DNA of 44,849 bases from Promethearchaeota archaeon. Its GTDB lineage: Archaea > Asgardarchaeota > Lokiarchaeia > Sigyniarchaeales > SOKP01. Shown here piece after piece: positions 9,117-17,583 of this stretch. The stretch covers positions 1 through 44,849 of the forward strand of contig JAEOTS010000069.1 in the NCBI GenBank assembly GCA_016839745.1, written 5' to 3'. Numbering within the stretch: position 1 is the stretch's first letter; every line of letters starts with the position of its first letter. The position numbers and the translations under genes were made by a program. The notes under the pieces were generated by a model. The model saw only the letters and a list, made by a program, of their open reading frames with translations. It ran no database searches and was not told the origin of the DNA.

Positions 9117-10700
9117 ATGTATAAAGAAAGCTCAATTATCAAAGATTGGAGAAATGTTGACTTAACTTTTGGTCTAATATATCCAAATCACTATAACTTG
9201 GGAATGTCTTCTTATTCAATTAGATTGCTTTATCACATAATCAATTCAAAAGAAAAATATGTATGTGAACGTATTTGCCTTCCTGAAAATATAAAATTTC
9301 CAGCATCTAAAGATTTTTCTTCCATTAACCATCTTCGAAGTATTGAAAATAAAATTTTACCTAAAGATTTTGATATATTAGGATTCTCTGCTCACTATGA
9401 AAATGATTTTAAGAATATTCTTTGGATTTTAGAGAAAGCAGAAATTCCCTTAGAAACCGAGAAACGACATGGAGAATTTTCTCGCGGCTCAGATGAGTAC
9501 CCCCTAATAATTGGTGGTGGACCTGCTATAACTTCTAATCCATTACCGTTAAGTAGTATTTTTGATCTTTTTTTTATTGGAGACGCTGAGCCAAATTTAA
9601 ATAACTTCCTAGGTGTTTATTTAAAAAATAAATCAAATAATAATAGTTTTGAAACACTTCTTGATAAGATAAAGAATATTGAAGGGATTTATATACCGAT
9701 TCTTAATAATAAAACAAAACGTGTAATATTAAAAGATTTAGATAAGTCACCTACACCCGCGTATCAATTACTATCTAAACGTGAGAGTGATAAAAAAATT
9801 TTTGAAGAAAATTATTTCATTGAGGTTAATAGAGGCTGTCCTTATCAATGTAAATTTTGTATATCTTCTTTTCATAATTCTCCTTTTCGAAACAAGAGCT
9901 ACAACGAGATAATTAAAGCAATTGAAGCAGGTATGGAATATTCGGATTTCGAAAAAATTAGTCTTATAGGATCATGCGTATCTTCGCATCCCAAATTTTC
10001 TGAAATCTGTGAATTTATTCTCGATGTAGGTAAAACATTTAGTATCCCTTCCATAAGGATTGAACATATCACGCCTAAAATTATTCAACTTCTGGAAAGA
10101 AGTGGTGTGAAGACAATAACGATAGCTCCTGAAACTGGAACAGAATCGTTAAGATTTGATTTAGGAAAAAAAATTACCAACGATAAGATCTTAGAAACCT
10201 TGAGCTTAATAAAAGCATCTAAAATAAAAAACGCGAAGTTTTACTTTCTTATAGGTTTACCCAACGAAACTGATGAGGACATCGAAGAAATTATAAAATT
10301 ATTTCGATCAATTGAAAAAATTGGATTCAAGGAGAACACACTAAGAGTTAACGTAAATCCTTTTATCCCTAAGCTTAATACGCCATATGAGTTTCAATGC
10401 TATTTTTATTTAACAGGAAACCTCAGTAACTTCAGATTGAAATTTACTACTTTAAAACGAGAGTTAAATAAGATTTCCTCAATTAAAATTAAATTTAAAG
10501 ATCCAAAAAAGATCATTAATAACGCGAGATTACAAACTCTATTTTCCTTAGGAGATCGAAACGTATCAAACTTACTTTTAGCGTATTATTTTAACGGTGC
10601 TAACATGGGTGCATTAAGAAGGGCTGAAAAGGACTTAGATTTCTCGATTGATAATTACTTCAATAAAATCCAAGATGGCTATAAACCTTGGAATTTTTAG
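9117..10700 (+). CDS. B12-binding-like/radical SAM protein
   Basis: This 527-residue protein has an N-terminal Rossmann-like domain of the kind found before radical SAM domains (IYPNHYNLGMSSY, a GGGPAITSNP loop, DLFFIGDAEPN). A radical SAM domain follows, with its [4Fe-4S] ligands at C241, C245 and C248 (RGCPYQCKFC), followed by an Elp3/MiaB-like core (TIAPETGTESLR, FYFLIGLPNETDEDI). The canonical cobalamin-binding DxHxxG is not seen, so B12 binding is doubtful. Conserved archaeal families with this layout remain functionally unassigned; methylation or another radical modification is plausible. The ATG at 9117 has no clear Shine-Dalgarno site. It converges with rubrerythrin. Confidence 0.85.
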   Translation: MYKESSIIKDWRNVDLTFGLIYPNHYNLGMSSYSIRLLYHIINSKEKYVCERICLPENIKFPASKDFSSINHLRSIENKILPKDFDILGFSAHYENDFKNILWILEKAEIPLETEKRHGEFSRGSDEYPLIIGGGPAITSNPLPLSSIFDLFFIGDAEPNLNNFLGVYLKNKSNNNSFETLLDKIKNIEGIYIPILNNKTKRVILKDLDKSPTPAYQLLSKRESDKKIFEENYFIEVNRGCPYQCKFCISSFHNSPFRNKSYNEIIKAIEAGMEYSDFEKISLIGSCVSSHPKFSEICEFILDVGKTFSIPSIRIEHITPKIIQLLERSGVKTITIAPETGTESLRFDLGKKITNDKILETLSLIKASKIKNAKFYFLIGLPNETDEDIEEIIKLFRSIEKIGFKENTLRVNVNPFIPKLNTPYEFQCYFYLTGNLSNFRLKFTTLKRELNKISSIKIKFKDPKKIINNARLQTLFSLGDRNVSNLLLAYYFNGANMGALRRAEKDLDFSIDNYFNKIQDGYKPWNF

Positions 10701-10707
10701 AACAAAT

Positions 10708-10736
10708 AAAAAAAATGTTGATTAAAACTTAATCAA
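10708..10736 (-). terminator. Hairpin plus U-tract terminator of the rubrerythrin gene
   Basis: On the minus strand, TTGATTAA and TTAATCAA (10729-10736 and 10718-10725) form an 8-bp inverted repeat around a 3-base loop. It overlaps the rubrerythrin stop codon and is followed by an eight-base U-run (10708-10715). Confidence 0.65.
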
Positions 10737-11244
10737 TTTTATTAAATACTTTTTTTGGAGATTTACAAACTGGACATGTTTCTGGAGGTTCTCCTTCGTG
10801 TGTGTATCCACATACAGAACACACATACATAGGTTTTACTTCTAAATCTTTACCGTTTTCAACTAATTCTAAAGCTTTCTTGTAGAGTTCATGGTGTATT
10901 TTTTCCACATCATTAGCGTAGTTAAACGTTCTCTCTGCGTTTTTTTCTCCTTCTGATTTGGCATTGTCAATGAATTCAGGATACATAGTAGTGAATTCGT
11001 AAAATTCACCTTCAATCGCTTCTTTTAGATTTTCTGCTGTCGTCTTAATTCCTCCTAAGACGCGTAAATGATTGTGTGCATGCACAGTTTCGGCAGCAGC
11101 AGCGGCATGGAATAGCCGTGCCACACCAGGATAACCTTCTTGTTCTGCTTTTTTTGCGAAAGCTAAATACTTTCTATTAGCTTGAGATTCGCCAGCAAAA
11201 GCTTCTTTTAATCCATCTTCTGATTTTGTCATAAGTAATTTCAC
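10729..11244 (-). CDS. rbr: Rubrerythrin
   Basis: This 171-residue protein is a classic rubrerythrin, a cytosolic peroxidase that protects anaerobes from hydrogen peroxide using a diiron site and a rubredoxin iron. The four-helix part has the diiron ligands: E19 (AFAGESQANRKY), E52 and H55 (ExxH), about E104, and E114 and H117 (ExxH). The C-terminal rubredoxin-like domain has C142, C145, C157 and C160. The start may be the GTG at 11242-11244 or the ATG four codons later (11230-11232); both leave the domain complete. A TTAAAATATT box about 40 bases upstream of the GTG is a possible TATA element. It indicates an anaerobic lifestyle with oxidative-stress defence. Confidence 0.95.
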   Translation of the reverse strand: MKLLMTKSEDGLKEAFAGESQANRKYLAFAKKAEQEGYPGVARLFHAAAAAETVHAHNHLRVLGGIKTTAENLKEAIEGEFYEFTTMYPEFIDNAKSEGEKNAERTFNYANDVEKIHHELYKKALELVENGKDLEVKPMYVCSVCGYTHEGEPPETCPVCKSPKKVFNKID

Positions 11245-11385
11245 ATATTTAGTTTTAGTTTAAATTATGAAAAAAAATATTTTAAGTTGCATTTTATAAT
11301 TTATATAAAAAAAAAGTAAAATCCTAAATTGATTTTGTATCACTAATTATTAAGTTAATTAAGGAGTATTTATTTTTCTATGCTA

Positions 11386-12192
11386 TTATTTGTTGAGTAC
11401 ATCCGTTATCTTCTTGACTGCTTTCTGTAAATAAAACTCAGCCATTCCAAATCTAATTTTGGTATCAAATATTAGAATGAGAATGTAGGCATCCCATATA
11501 TTTTCAGAAAAAATTAACTCATTGTTTTTAGAGGTGTAAAATAACTTAAGAATTGAATTATTGGAAATTTTAACTCTAAAATCAACCTCTTTTAAAAATC
11601 GTTTTAAACTTGTATCGTTAAAAGAGGAAAAGATCACTTTACCTCGATTAGTTAAAAGAATAGATCCATTAAGATCGGCAGATTGTTGGAAATCTTTTAA
11701 ATATTCTGTAATTAGACCTTCTTTTTTTAGGTCAAATTCGCGCGAAAAAGGCTCCCTAATAATATCTTCTATGAGATAATTGAGTTGCTCGTCATAAACA
11801 TATTCTAAATCAGTTTTAATTTTGTTTTTATTTACGTATTCAAGGAATTTTGAGTTAATTTTTGAGATCATTGCTTCTAATAGCTCCAGATTTTCGATTG
11901 TACTGCAAAGAAGGCTATAATATAATGTTCTTTTTTCAAATACTACTAATTTAATTCCACCGCCCATTTCAACAGCTTTAATTTTGTCTCCAATAAGTTC
12001 CTTTGTAAAGGACATTAACGCTGTAAAATAAGAAGATATAAGTTGTTCTTGCTCTATGGGGTAAAGATTTGTGAGATTTAATCCATAAATACAAATTCCT
12101 GATTTATTAAATATGAAGAGATTGTGTATGTTCAGTTTCTCAGGTGTTCTTTTAATCCTTGAGACTACTGCTGAACGATCGGGAATTCCCAT
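11386..12192 (-). CDS. Longin/roadblock-like two-domain protein
   Basis: This 268-residue protein has an N-terminal domain (about 20-120) of the longin type: a hairpin LFIFNKSGICIYGLNL, a helix with SSYFTALMSFTKELIG, the strands IKAVEMGGGIKLVVFE and LYYSLLCS, and a closing helix. The C-terminal part (about 165-265) reads like a roadblock/LC7 fold (NGSILLTNRGKVIFSS, three strands, final helix). Longin and roadblock modules are enriched in Asgard archaea and in eukaryotes act in GTPase regulation and trafficking. The arrangement resembles the larger longin-like protein 3 kb away at 7129-8013, though the sequences are not close. Function not known; domain calls are from pattern. Confidence 0.6.
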   Translation of the reverse strand: MGIPDRSAVVSRIKRTPEKLNIHNLFIFNKSGICIYGLNLTNLYPIEQEQLISSYFTALMSFTKELIGDKIKAVEMGGGIKLVVFEKRTLYYSLLCSTIENLELLEAMISKINSKFLEYVNKNKIKTDLEYVYDEQLNYLIEDIIREPFSREFDLKKEGLITEYLKDFQQSADLNGSILLTNRGKVIFSSFNDTSLKRFLKEVDFRVKISNNSILKLFYTSKNNELIFSENIWDAYILILIFDTKIRFGMAEFYLQKAVKKITDVLNK

Positions 12193-12309
12193 AATATTTT
12201 GTTAAATTCAAACTATAAAAAGAACAAACTTTTCATTCTTTACTGATTAGCGTTTAAACTACAAAGACTTTCATTGAAATTTCAAATCGATAATTAGATC
12301 TTAATTATC

Positions 12310-13311
12310 CTAAAATGAATAATTTGATACGCCTCTAAAGCATAATTTAAACGGTATGATATTATATCCCTTCTCAACCAATTCCTTTCTAATTTGAAGT
12401 TCATGACCCCTTCCAGCTAGTATTATTGCTGTACCTCCCCCTCCAGCGCCGTTACATTTGAATCCTATAGCACCATTACTTTTTGATATTTTTTCTGCTT
12501 TATTTATAACTGGGTTAACCATTAATGGATGGAGTTTTTTTTGTGCTTCCCAGTTTCTATTCATAACTTTCCCTATATCTACTATATCTGAGTTTATCGC
12601 ATTTTTCATATCATAGGCGCATTCCTTCATGATATCAAACGAATTTAGAGTATCTACATCTCTTTTCTTATAATTTTCTATAACAGCGTTATGCATTTCA
12701 CTTGAACTTCTTGAACTTAGATATACTAATATAAACTGACTTTCTAGTTCGAAAATTCTTTTTTCGTCAATAGTGATTTTGGTTATTTTTACATTTGGGT
12801 AATTAATTTCCATAAAATTAATCCCACCAAACGACGCTGCGTACTGATCTTGCACACCGCTTTCCAACCGTAACTCCTCAATTTCAAGTTTGTGGGCCAA
12901 TATAGCAATCTCGTTTTGATTTAGATGTAATCCCCTATAAGTTGCTAATGCAGAAATTAAAGCAACAGAGATGCTCGCGCTCGTACCTGTTCCACAACCA
13001 GGAGGTGCGTCTGCTCTCACATAAATATCTAAACCGTCTTCAATCTCCATTCTTTTAACTGCTGCTTTTAATAAGTCCAATTTACCATTGTATTTAATTT
13101 CTTTAAAATTGAGAATTTTAACAGTTTTTCCAAGATTTTCAGCAAAAATCCGGATTATACTCTTTCCATTCTCAATAATTCTTATATAACTATAGAGATC
13201 AATGCAAAAATTAAAAATTGCACCTTCAGGATAAAACCAGGTATCAGTCCATCCTCCAATATCACAAATTCTCACAGGTGCTCTTGCTAATATTTCCTTA
13301 AATACGCTCAT
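12310..13311 (-). CDS. GHMP sugar kinase (galactokinase/mevalonate-kinase-like, HddA-type)
   Basis: The product from this start (333 residues) has the three GHMP motifs: an N-terminal substrate segment ARAPVRICDIGGWTDTW, the phosphate-binding loop PPGCGTGTSASISVAL, and the C-terminal KCNGAGGGGTAIIL. The GGWTDT form and the SGVQDQYAASFGG segment place it with the predicted kinases related to D-glycero-D-manno-heptose-7-phosphate or fucose kinases rather than mevalonate kinase. It likely phosphorylates a sugar or sugar phosphate for nucleotide-sugar synthesis. The frame is open for 55 more codons upstream to 13476, but that extension is hydrophobic and cysteine-rich and the family normally begins just before ARAPVR, so the ATG at 13309-13311 is preferred. 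Confidence 0.85.
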   Translation of the reverse strand: MSVFKEILARAPVRICDIGGWTDTWFYPEGAIFNFCIDLYSYIRIIENGKSIIRIFAENLGKTVKILNFKEIKYNGKLDLLKAAVKRMEIEDGLDIYVRADAPPGCGTGTSASISVALISALATYRGLHLNQNEIAILAHKLEIEELRLESGVQDQYAASFGGINFMEINYPNVKITKITIDEKRIFELESQFILVYLSSRSSSEMHNAVIENYKKRDVDTLNSFDIMKECAYDMKNAINSDIVDIGKVMNRNWEAQKKLHPLMVNPVINKAEKISKSNGAIGFKCNGAGGGGTAIILAGRGHELQIRKELVEKGYNIIPFKLCFRGVSNYSF

Positions 13312-13727
13312 ATCAATGATTTTTAATATTTTGTCAATAATGATTTGTAGTTCCTTACTGTTAAAACTTTCATTTTTTAAGATTCGAAAAATACATGATC
13401 TAATCATAATTTTCCAATTTAAGATCATTAGATGACAACTTAAATTTAGAAGCACTAAAAACCTTATAAAACTCAAACTATGTTGCCTATTTAAAATTTA
13501 AAAGCTTAATATCTTGAATTAGTCAGCATGTACCCAAATTCTAAAGATTGCGATTTGATCCTCTTTATTTTTGAATCTTATCTACCTTTTTTAGATCGGT
13601 AGTAGACGAAGAATATTAACCTTCTATGATGTTTTTTCAACTAGATTTAAATAGCAGTAGGAGAAATATACTTTAAACACAAATTTATTTTTAAAACATA
13701 TTTAAACAATAAAAGGAGGAATAAAAA
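13312..13727. other. Intergenic region between the divergent GHMP kinase and histone genes
   Basis: This gap of about 416 bases holds the optional in-frame extension of the kinase (13312-13476, minus strand) and the presumed promoters of both genes. An AT-rich box GAGAAATATAC around 13660-13671 could be the histone promoter. I see no further gene or RNA. Confidence 0.4.
13713..13719 (+). promoter_or_regulatory. Strong Shine-Dalgarno site of the histone-fold gene
   Basis: AAGGAGG lies 8 bases before the ATG at 13728. It is one of the few perfect Shine-Dalgarno sites in the window, as expected for an abundant protein. Confidence 0.75.
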
Positions 13728-13925
13728 ATGGCTAAAAAAGTTGCAGTTGATGTTTTATTCGTAAAATCCAAGGTTCGAGACTATATCAAATCAAAAGATT
13801 GTAACACCAGTGGCGATGTAATCGATGGACCTGCGCTTAATAACGCAATTGTTGGTATCCTCGATAAAGCAATTGGTCGTGCTAAAGCAAATGGACGGAA
13901 GACTGTCCAAGAAAAAGATCTTTAG
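13728..13925 (+). CDS. Minimal histone-fold protein (DUF1931-like single histone fold)
   Basis: This 65-residue basic protein is one histone fold and nothing else. A short N-terminal helix (VKSKVRDYIKSKDC) is followed by the long central helix (ALNNAIVGILDKAIGRAKANG) and the closing GRKTVQEKDL, which matches the loop and start of helix 3 in archaeal histones. The ending GRKTVQ and the opening LFVKSKVRDYIKSK resemble the DUF1931/bacterial-type histone subgroup more than HMfA/HMfB. It should form dimers and bind DNA, possibly end-on. A perfect Shine-Dalgarno site precedes it and a long T-run follows, suggesting a highly expressed single-gene unit. DNA-binding mode is inference. Confidence 0.8.
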   Translation: MAKKVAVDVLFVKSKVRDYIKSKDCNTSGDVIDGPALNNAIVGILDKAIGRAKANGRKTVQEKDL

Positions 13926-13994
13926 ATTAAACTGCAAAACATTGGGATTTTACTCAACTGATAGAAAGGTTTATTTTAATAATTTTTCAATTTA

Positions 13995-14004
13995 TTTTTT
14001 TTTT
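13995..14004 (+). terminator. Oligo-T terminator after the histone-fold gene
   Basis: Ten consecutive T residues lie 69 bases after the histone stop codon, in a T-rich stretch (13976-14010). Archaeal RNA polymerase terminates at such U-tracts. Confidence 0.5.
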
Positions 14005-14220
14005 ACTTTTACAAAAAAATTAATAATTTCTCACTGTATATTACTTTTTAAATTAGAAGTAGATTAATATACCTAACACACACAATAAACACGACCTATA
14101 GAATAAAAAATTCTTCATAAATCGCCTTATCCTTATTCTTTACTTCGTTGAAAGAAATTTTTTATTCTTTTCTCTTCCTTTTAAAATAAGTATTAGACTT
14201 TAGATTTACTCATCAGGTTA

Positions 14221-14757
14221 TTATTTAAAATCTTTATCAATAATGAAAAATTCAATCGAAATTATACTTTTCAACCTTTGTAGACTTTCTTTAAGTTTTT
14301 TAACTCGATCATAAGGTCCTGAAACCGCAATGATTTCCAAACATTTTTCAAATTCTAGATGTACGTGCATAGTTGATGTTATAATATCATAGAAATGATG
14401 TTGAATATCATTTTTTCGAATTTCGTCTGTTTGCTGAACTGAAGCATATACAGGTCCAGAATCGTATTTGTGATCGTGATGCCCATCGTCGTGATTTATT
14501 TCATGAGAATGTTCATGGGAAGGCTCTTTTTCTTGACTTCCGGTAAAATGTTCATGTAACATAATAATGGGAATACATCCTACAACATTCCCTGAAGAAA
14601 AGGGGATGTTTTCTTCACTTACCATTAAAGAATGCATCGCTTTTCTTATGCTATCTGATCTTGAAATACCCATTTTATTCCTAAATGTCTCAAACTTATC
14701 GTATAAATCTTTTGGAAGAGACACTGTAAAGCGTTTATATTCCTCCATCTTAAACAT
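14221..14757 (-). CDS. nikR: Nickel-responsive regulator NikR with a histidine-rich insert
   Basis: Residues 4-48 form a ribbon-helix-helix DNA-binding domain (YKRFTVSLPKDLYDKF, then GISRSDSIRKAMHSL). The C-terminal domain holds the high-affinity nickel site: H120, H131, H133 and C139, with the same spacing (11, 2, 6) as H76, H87, H89 and C95 of E. coli NikR, in STMHVHLEFEKCLEI. The protein is 178 residues against about 135 usually; the excess is an insert at about 75-108 with seven histidines between residues 81 and 96, a probable extra metal-binding loop. It lies 31 bases after an AlkP-like gene and near larC and larB, so it probably regulates nickel supply for the Lar cofactor. The first ATG is chosen because AAAGGA sits upstream. 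Confidence 0.9.
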   Translation of the reverse strand: MFKMEEYKRFTVSLPKDLYDKFETFRNKMGISRSDSIRKAMHSLMVSEENIPFSSGNVVGCIPIIMLHEHFTGSQEKEPSHEHSHEINHDDGHHDHKYDSGPVYASVQQTDEIRKNDIQHHFYDIITSTMHVHLEFEKCLEIIAVSGPYDRVKKLKESLQRLKSIISIEFFIIDKDFK

Positions 14758-14788
14758 CTTAAGTTCCTTTAAAAAAAATTACAACAAA

Positions 14789-15523
14789 TTATTTTTTAAT
14801 TAAGATAGCTATGGGTACACTTGCTTCCCTCCATTGGGCTATCTTACCAGAGTATTCTAAATTTAACTTCACTCTTCCGTGATCTCCTAATATTATCATT
14901 AAAGAATTATTTCTAAGTTGTTTGTAATTACCTAAAATCCATTTATCAGTACGTAATATTAACTTTTCAATTAAATCTTCAGGTGTTCTCTGCTTAAGTG
15001 CTTGTTGTTGTTTGTGCAAATTTTCAAAATCCAAATAATGCATCCAAGAAAGCTCATAATTATTTATAACCTTCGCAGATTCCACCCAAGTGGCCATATC
15101 CGTCTCTTTTGGGACTGAATGAGTTCCTCCATCATATCTGTCTAAATCTTTCTTTCTCCCTACAAAACAAGATTTCTTCCCGTGCTCATTCAAATATCTT
15201 AGTAAATGAAAACCATTAGGTTCAAAATCAAATCCACCATACATAATTTGATGCAAAACTCCTAAAGTATAAGGATTCTTAGTTGAAAGGAGTAGCATTG
15301 CTTGAGAATTAGTAATCATGAATTGAGGTTTATGATATGTAAGTTCGAATAAGCCAAAATTATCTATAGCATTTACAGAAATTCTCTCAATACCTTGATA
15401 CATATCAACAATCGATTGGACGGGTTCTGGAATGTTTCCAGAAGGGGATTCAATCCCTAAGAGCTTAATAATAGTTGCGGGTAATTGATTTAAATAGCAT
15501 TTTAAAGTTTGAAGTTCACTCAT
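14789..15523 (-). CDS. Alkaline-phosphatase-superfamily protein (possible phosphohydrolase or mutase)
   Basis: This 244-residue protein shows the spaced metal ligands of the AlkP fold: D54 (AIDNFG), a candidate nucleophile S80/T81 (LLSTKNP), D165 and H170 (HYLDFENLH), and D214 and H215 (ILGDHGR). It is much shorter than typical phosphatases, sulfatases or iPGMs, so it is a minimal core lacking the usual insertions. It is divergent from larC (167-base gap) and lies just upstream of nikR on the same strand, suggesting a role tied to nickel or to the nickel-pincer nucleotide, but that is guilt by association. Substrate unknown; catalytic competence needs the full metal set to be confirmed. Confidence 0.6.
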   Translation of the reverse strand: MSELQTLKCYLNQLPATIIKLLGIESPSGNIPEPVQSIVDMYQGIERISVNAIDNFGLFELTYHKPQFMITNSQAMLLLSTKNPYTLGVLHQIMYGGFDFEPNGFHLLRYLNEHGKKSCFVGRKKDLDRYDGGTHSVPKETDMATWVESAKVINNYELSWMHYLDFENLHKQQQALKQRTPEDLIEKLILRTDKWILGNYKQLRNNSLMIILGDHGRVKLNLEYSGKIAQWREASVPIAILIKK

Positions 15524-15690
15524 AGTTATTTAGTAAAAATATATTCTTATATTTATAATTATTAAATTGAAATTGCTTACAATTTATTATAATTATAATA
15601 TAATTACGATTTATTATTTTTAGTATTGTTAATTTATTTATAATATTAGGTATAAATTTACCTATTTCTAGATATGTGAGAAAAATTGAC

Positions 15691-16977
15691 ATGAAATCTT
15701 TATATATTGACGCAACAAACTCAGGGCTCTCTGGGGACATGTTTTTGGCATCTTTATTGGGATTAAATGATGATTCAAATAAAATTCTTTCAGATTTAAA
15801 AGAATTGAAGGATTATTTAAAAGGGGTCTCTGAGCTAGACCTTGAATTATTAAAAGTTAAAAGAATGGGAGTAGAAGTTTATCGCCTTAAACTTTTGATA
15901 AAAGAATCCAAAAACCATAGAACTCCGGATGAACTTACTAATGCTTTGGAGCGATATCTTGAAGATAAGCAATACTCCAAATCAGCAAAAGAATTCGCCA
16001 GAAATGTCTTAAATACTCTATTCAAAGCAGAAGCGGAGGTTCATGGGGATATAGTTGAAAAAATTCATCTACACGAATTAAGCTCTGTTGACACATTAAT
16101 TGATATTTTAGGAGTTACCAAAGCACTTGATAATTTAGGAGGATTTACTGGAGATTTTACATATTATTGTAGTGAGATACCGTTAGGAGGAGGGAATATA
16201 AAAACTGCGCACGGAATTTTACCAGTACCAGCTCCAGCTACTATAAAAATTTTCGAACGATCTAAATTAGTCGTTATGGGAGGACCTATTGAAAGCGAAC
16301 TAGTAACTCCAACTGGTGCAGCACTTTTGGTTAATCTAAATCCTAAATTTACTAAGTATTCAAACCAAATGAAAATATTAAGCGTATCTAGTAGCACAGG
16401 GCAAAAAGAGTTTAAGGATTTATCAAACATTTTAAGAATATTTTACGGCGAATTAGTAGAAAAGGTTAATAATCAGACTCTACTTCCATTGAGAGATTAT
16501 ATTGAAGAAGTAGTTGTATTAGAAACCGCTGTTGATGATGTCTCAGGAGAAATCTTAGGAAACTTCGTTCAAATTTTAGAAGACGAAGATATTCTTGACA
16601 TTCAAATTATACCAAGCATAACAAAAAAAAATCGACCCGGTCACATCATTAAAATCTTATGCGATCCAAAATATAGTTTCGATTTAATCCATAAAACTCT
16701 ACTTGAGTTAGGAACGCTAGGGGTTAGATTTTACACAAATAAACGAGTCTGTATTGACCGAAAATTTGAGAAGACCACTATTAAAATAAACAACGATAAA
16801 TACGAGCTAAATCTTAAAATTTCTTACATTCAGTTGCATGACAGTATTAAAATAATTAATGTTAAGCCTGAATTTGAAGATCTTAGAAGAATAAGTAAGC
16901 AAACTAACTTGACCATTAAAGAGATCCTAACTTATTGCCAATCTGAAGTTGAAAAACACTTTAGAAACAACAATTAA
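15691..16977 (+). CDS. larC: Nickel-pincer cofactor biosynthesis protein LarC (nickel chelatase)
   Basis: The product (428 residues) is LarC, which inserts nickel into the pyridinium-bisthiocarboxylate mononucleotide, using CTP, to finish the cofactor of lactate racemase and related enzymes. Diagnostic segments are LYIDATNSGLSGDMFLASLLG at the start, HLHELSSVDTLIDILG, the IPLGGGNIKTAHGILPVPAPAT block, SELVTPTGAAL, and the later VVLETAVDDVSGE. The gene is one uninterrupted frame, unlike lactobacilli where larC1 and larC2 are joined by frameshifting. The ATG at 15691 fits the family's N-terminus and has GTGAG upstream; a GTG five codons earlier is less likely. LarB is 1.7 kb downstream on the other strand. 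Confidence 0.92.
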   Translation: MKSLYIDATNSGLSGDMFLASLLGLNDDSNKILSDLKELKDYLKGVSELDLELLKVKRMGVEVYRLKLLIKESKNHRTPDELTNALERYLEDKQYSKSAKEFARNVLNTLFKAEAEVHGDIVEKIHLHELSSVDTLIDILGVTKALDNLGGFTGDFTYYCSEIPLGGGNIKTAHGILPVPAPATIKIFERSKLVVMGGPIESELVTPTGAALLVNLNPKFTKYSNQMKILSVSSSTGQKEFKDLSNILRIFYGELVEKVNNQTLLPLRDYIEEVVVLETAVDDVSGEILGNFVQILEDEDILDIQIIPSITKKNRPGHIIKILCDPKYSFDLIHKTLLELGTLGVRFYTNKRVCIDRKFEKTTIKINNDKYELNLKISYIQLHDSIKIINVKPEFEDLRRISKQTNLTIKEILTYCQSEVEKHFRNNN

Positions 16978-17003
16978 GTTAGTATGATGTAAAATAAAAG
17001 AGT

Positions 17004-17023
17004 AAAAAAAAAGATATTTTTTT
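17004..17023. terminator. Bidirectional A-run/T-run terminator between larC and the TPR gene
   Basis: Nine A (17004-17012) are followed after four bases by seven T (17017-17023). Read on either strand this gives an oligo-T tract downstream of a gene: larC on plus, the TPR gene on minus. Confidence 0.45.
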
Positions 17024-17049
17024 AATTAAATGGCTATAGTCGATTTGTT

Positions 17050-17583
17050 TTAATAGTTATCAACATGAAACTTATTCATAATGTATTCGTCTTCAACAAT
17101 TTCTTTAGAAAAAGCTTTTAATCGGTCAATTTCCTTGATAACATCCTTTTCTTTTCTTAGTTTCCCCATTTCATGGAAAACCTCAGCAGCTTCGGTAAAC
17201 ATTAGAATGCACTCATCGTAATTTCCAGATATTTCAAGATCTTCGGCTAAAAAGACTAAGCTCTCAGCAATATCTAGCTTCTTTCCAATCTTCTTCTGAA
17301 TTTTTAATGCTTGATATGAGAATTTTAATCCTTCAACATGATTCCTTAGTTTTGAATGAGTTCTTCCTAAACTTCGTAAAACCATTGCTTCTTCGTTTTT
17401 AAGATTATTATCCCTACAATATTGTGAAAGATTGTTAAGGAACTGCAGTAACTCTGTCTTGTTAAGTTCCTTTGCTTGATCAAAATGTTCCAGTACTTTA
17501 TCGAAACTCTCTAGGGCATTAAGAACATCGCCATTTTTAAAAAATTCTTTTGACTTTTTAAAATTTTCAACTGTTGTGACCAT
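17050..17583 (-). CDS. TPR-like helical repeat protein
   Basis: The product (177 residues) is entirely helical and reads as four to five tetratricopeptide-like repeats, for example EFFKNGDVLNALESFDKVLE, AMVLRSLGRTHSKLRN, SLVFLAEDLEISGNYDECI, and MFTEAAEVFHEMGKL, with the small/aromatic spacing of TPRs. There is no signal peptide, enzyme motif or membrane helix. TPR proteins act as protein-protein adaptors; the partner is not evident. It sits between larC and larB but shares no obvious operon with them. The ATG at 17581-17583 is preferred over an in-frame TTG three codons upstream. Confidence 0.7.
   Translation of the reverse strand: MVTTVENFKKSKEFFKNGDVLNALESFDKVLEHFDQAKELNKTELLQFLNNLSQYCRDNNLKNEEAMVLRSLGRTHSKLRNHVEGLKFSYQALKIQKKIGKKLDIAESLVFLAEDLEISGNYDECILMFTEAAEVFHEMGKLRKEKDVIKEIDRLKAFSKEIVEDEYIMNKFHVDNY

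Noticed and set aside
13312..13476. 55-codon upstream extension of the GHMP kinase frame
   Set aside because: Hydrophobic, cysteine-rich and unlike the family start; the kinase motif begins eight residues after the internal ATG at 13309-13311.
15586..15607. AT-rich near-palindrome between the AlkP-like gene and larC, a possible NikR operator
   Set aside because: The whole intergenic region is A/T low-complexity, so dyads of this quality arise easily; no defined half-site can be shown.
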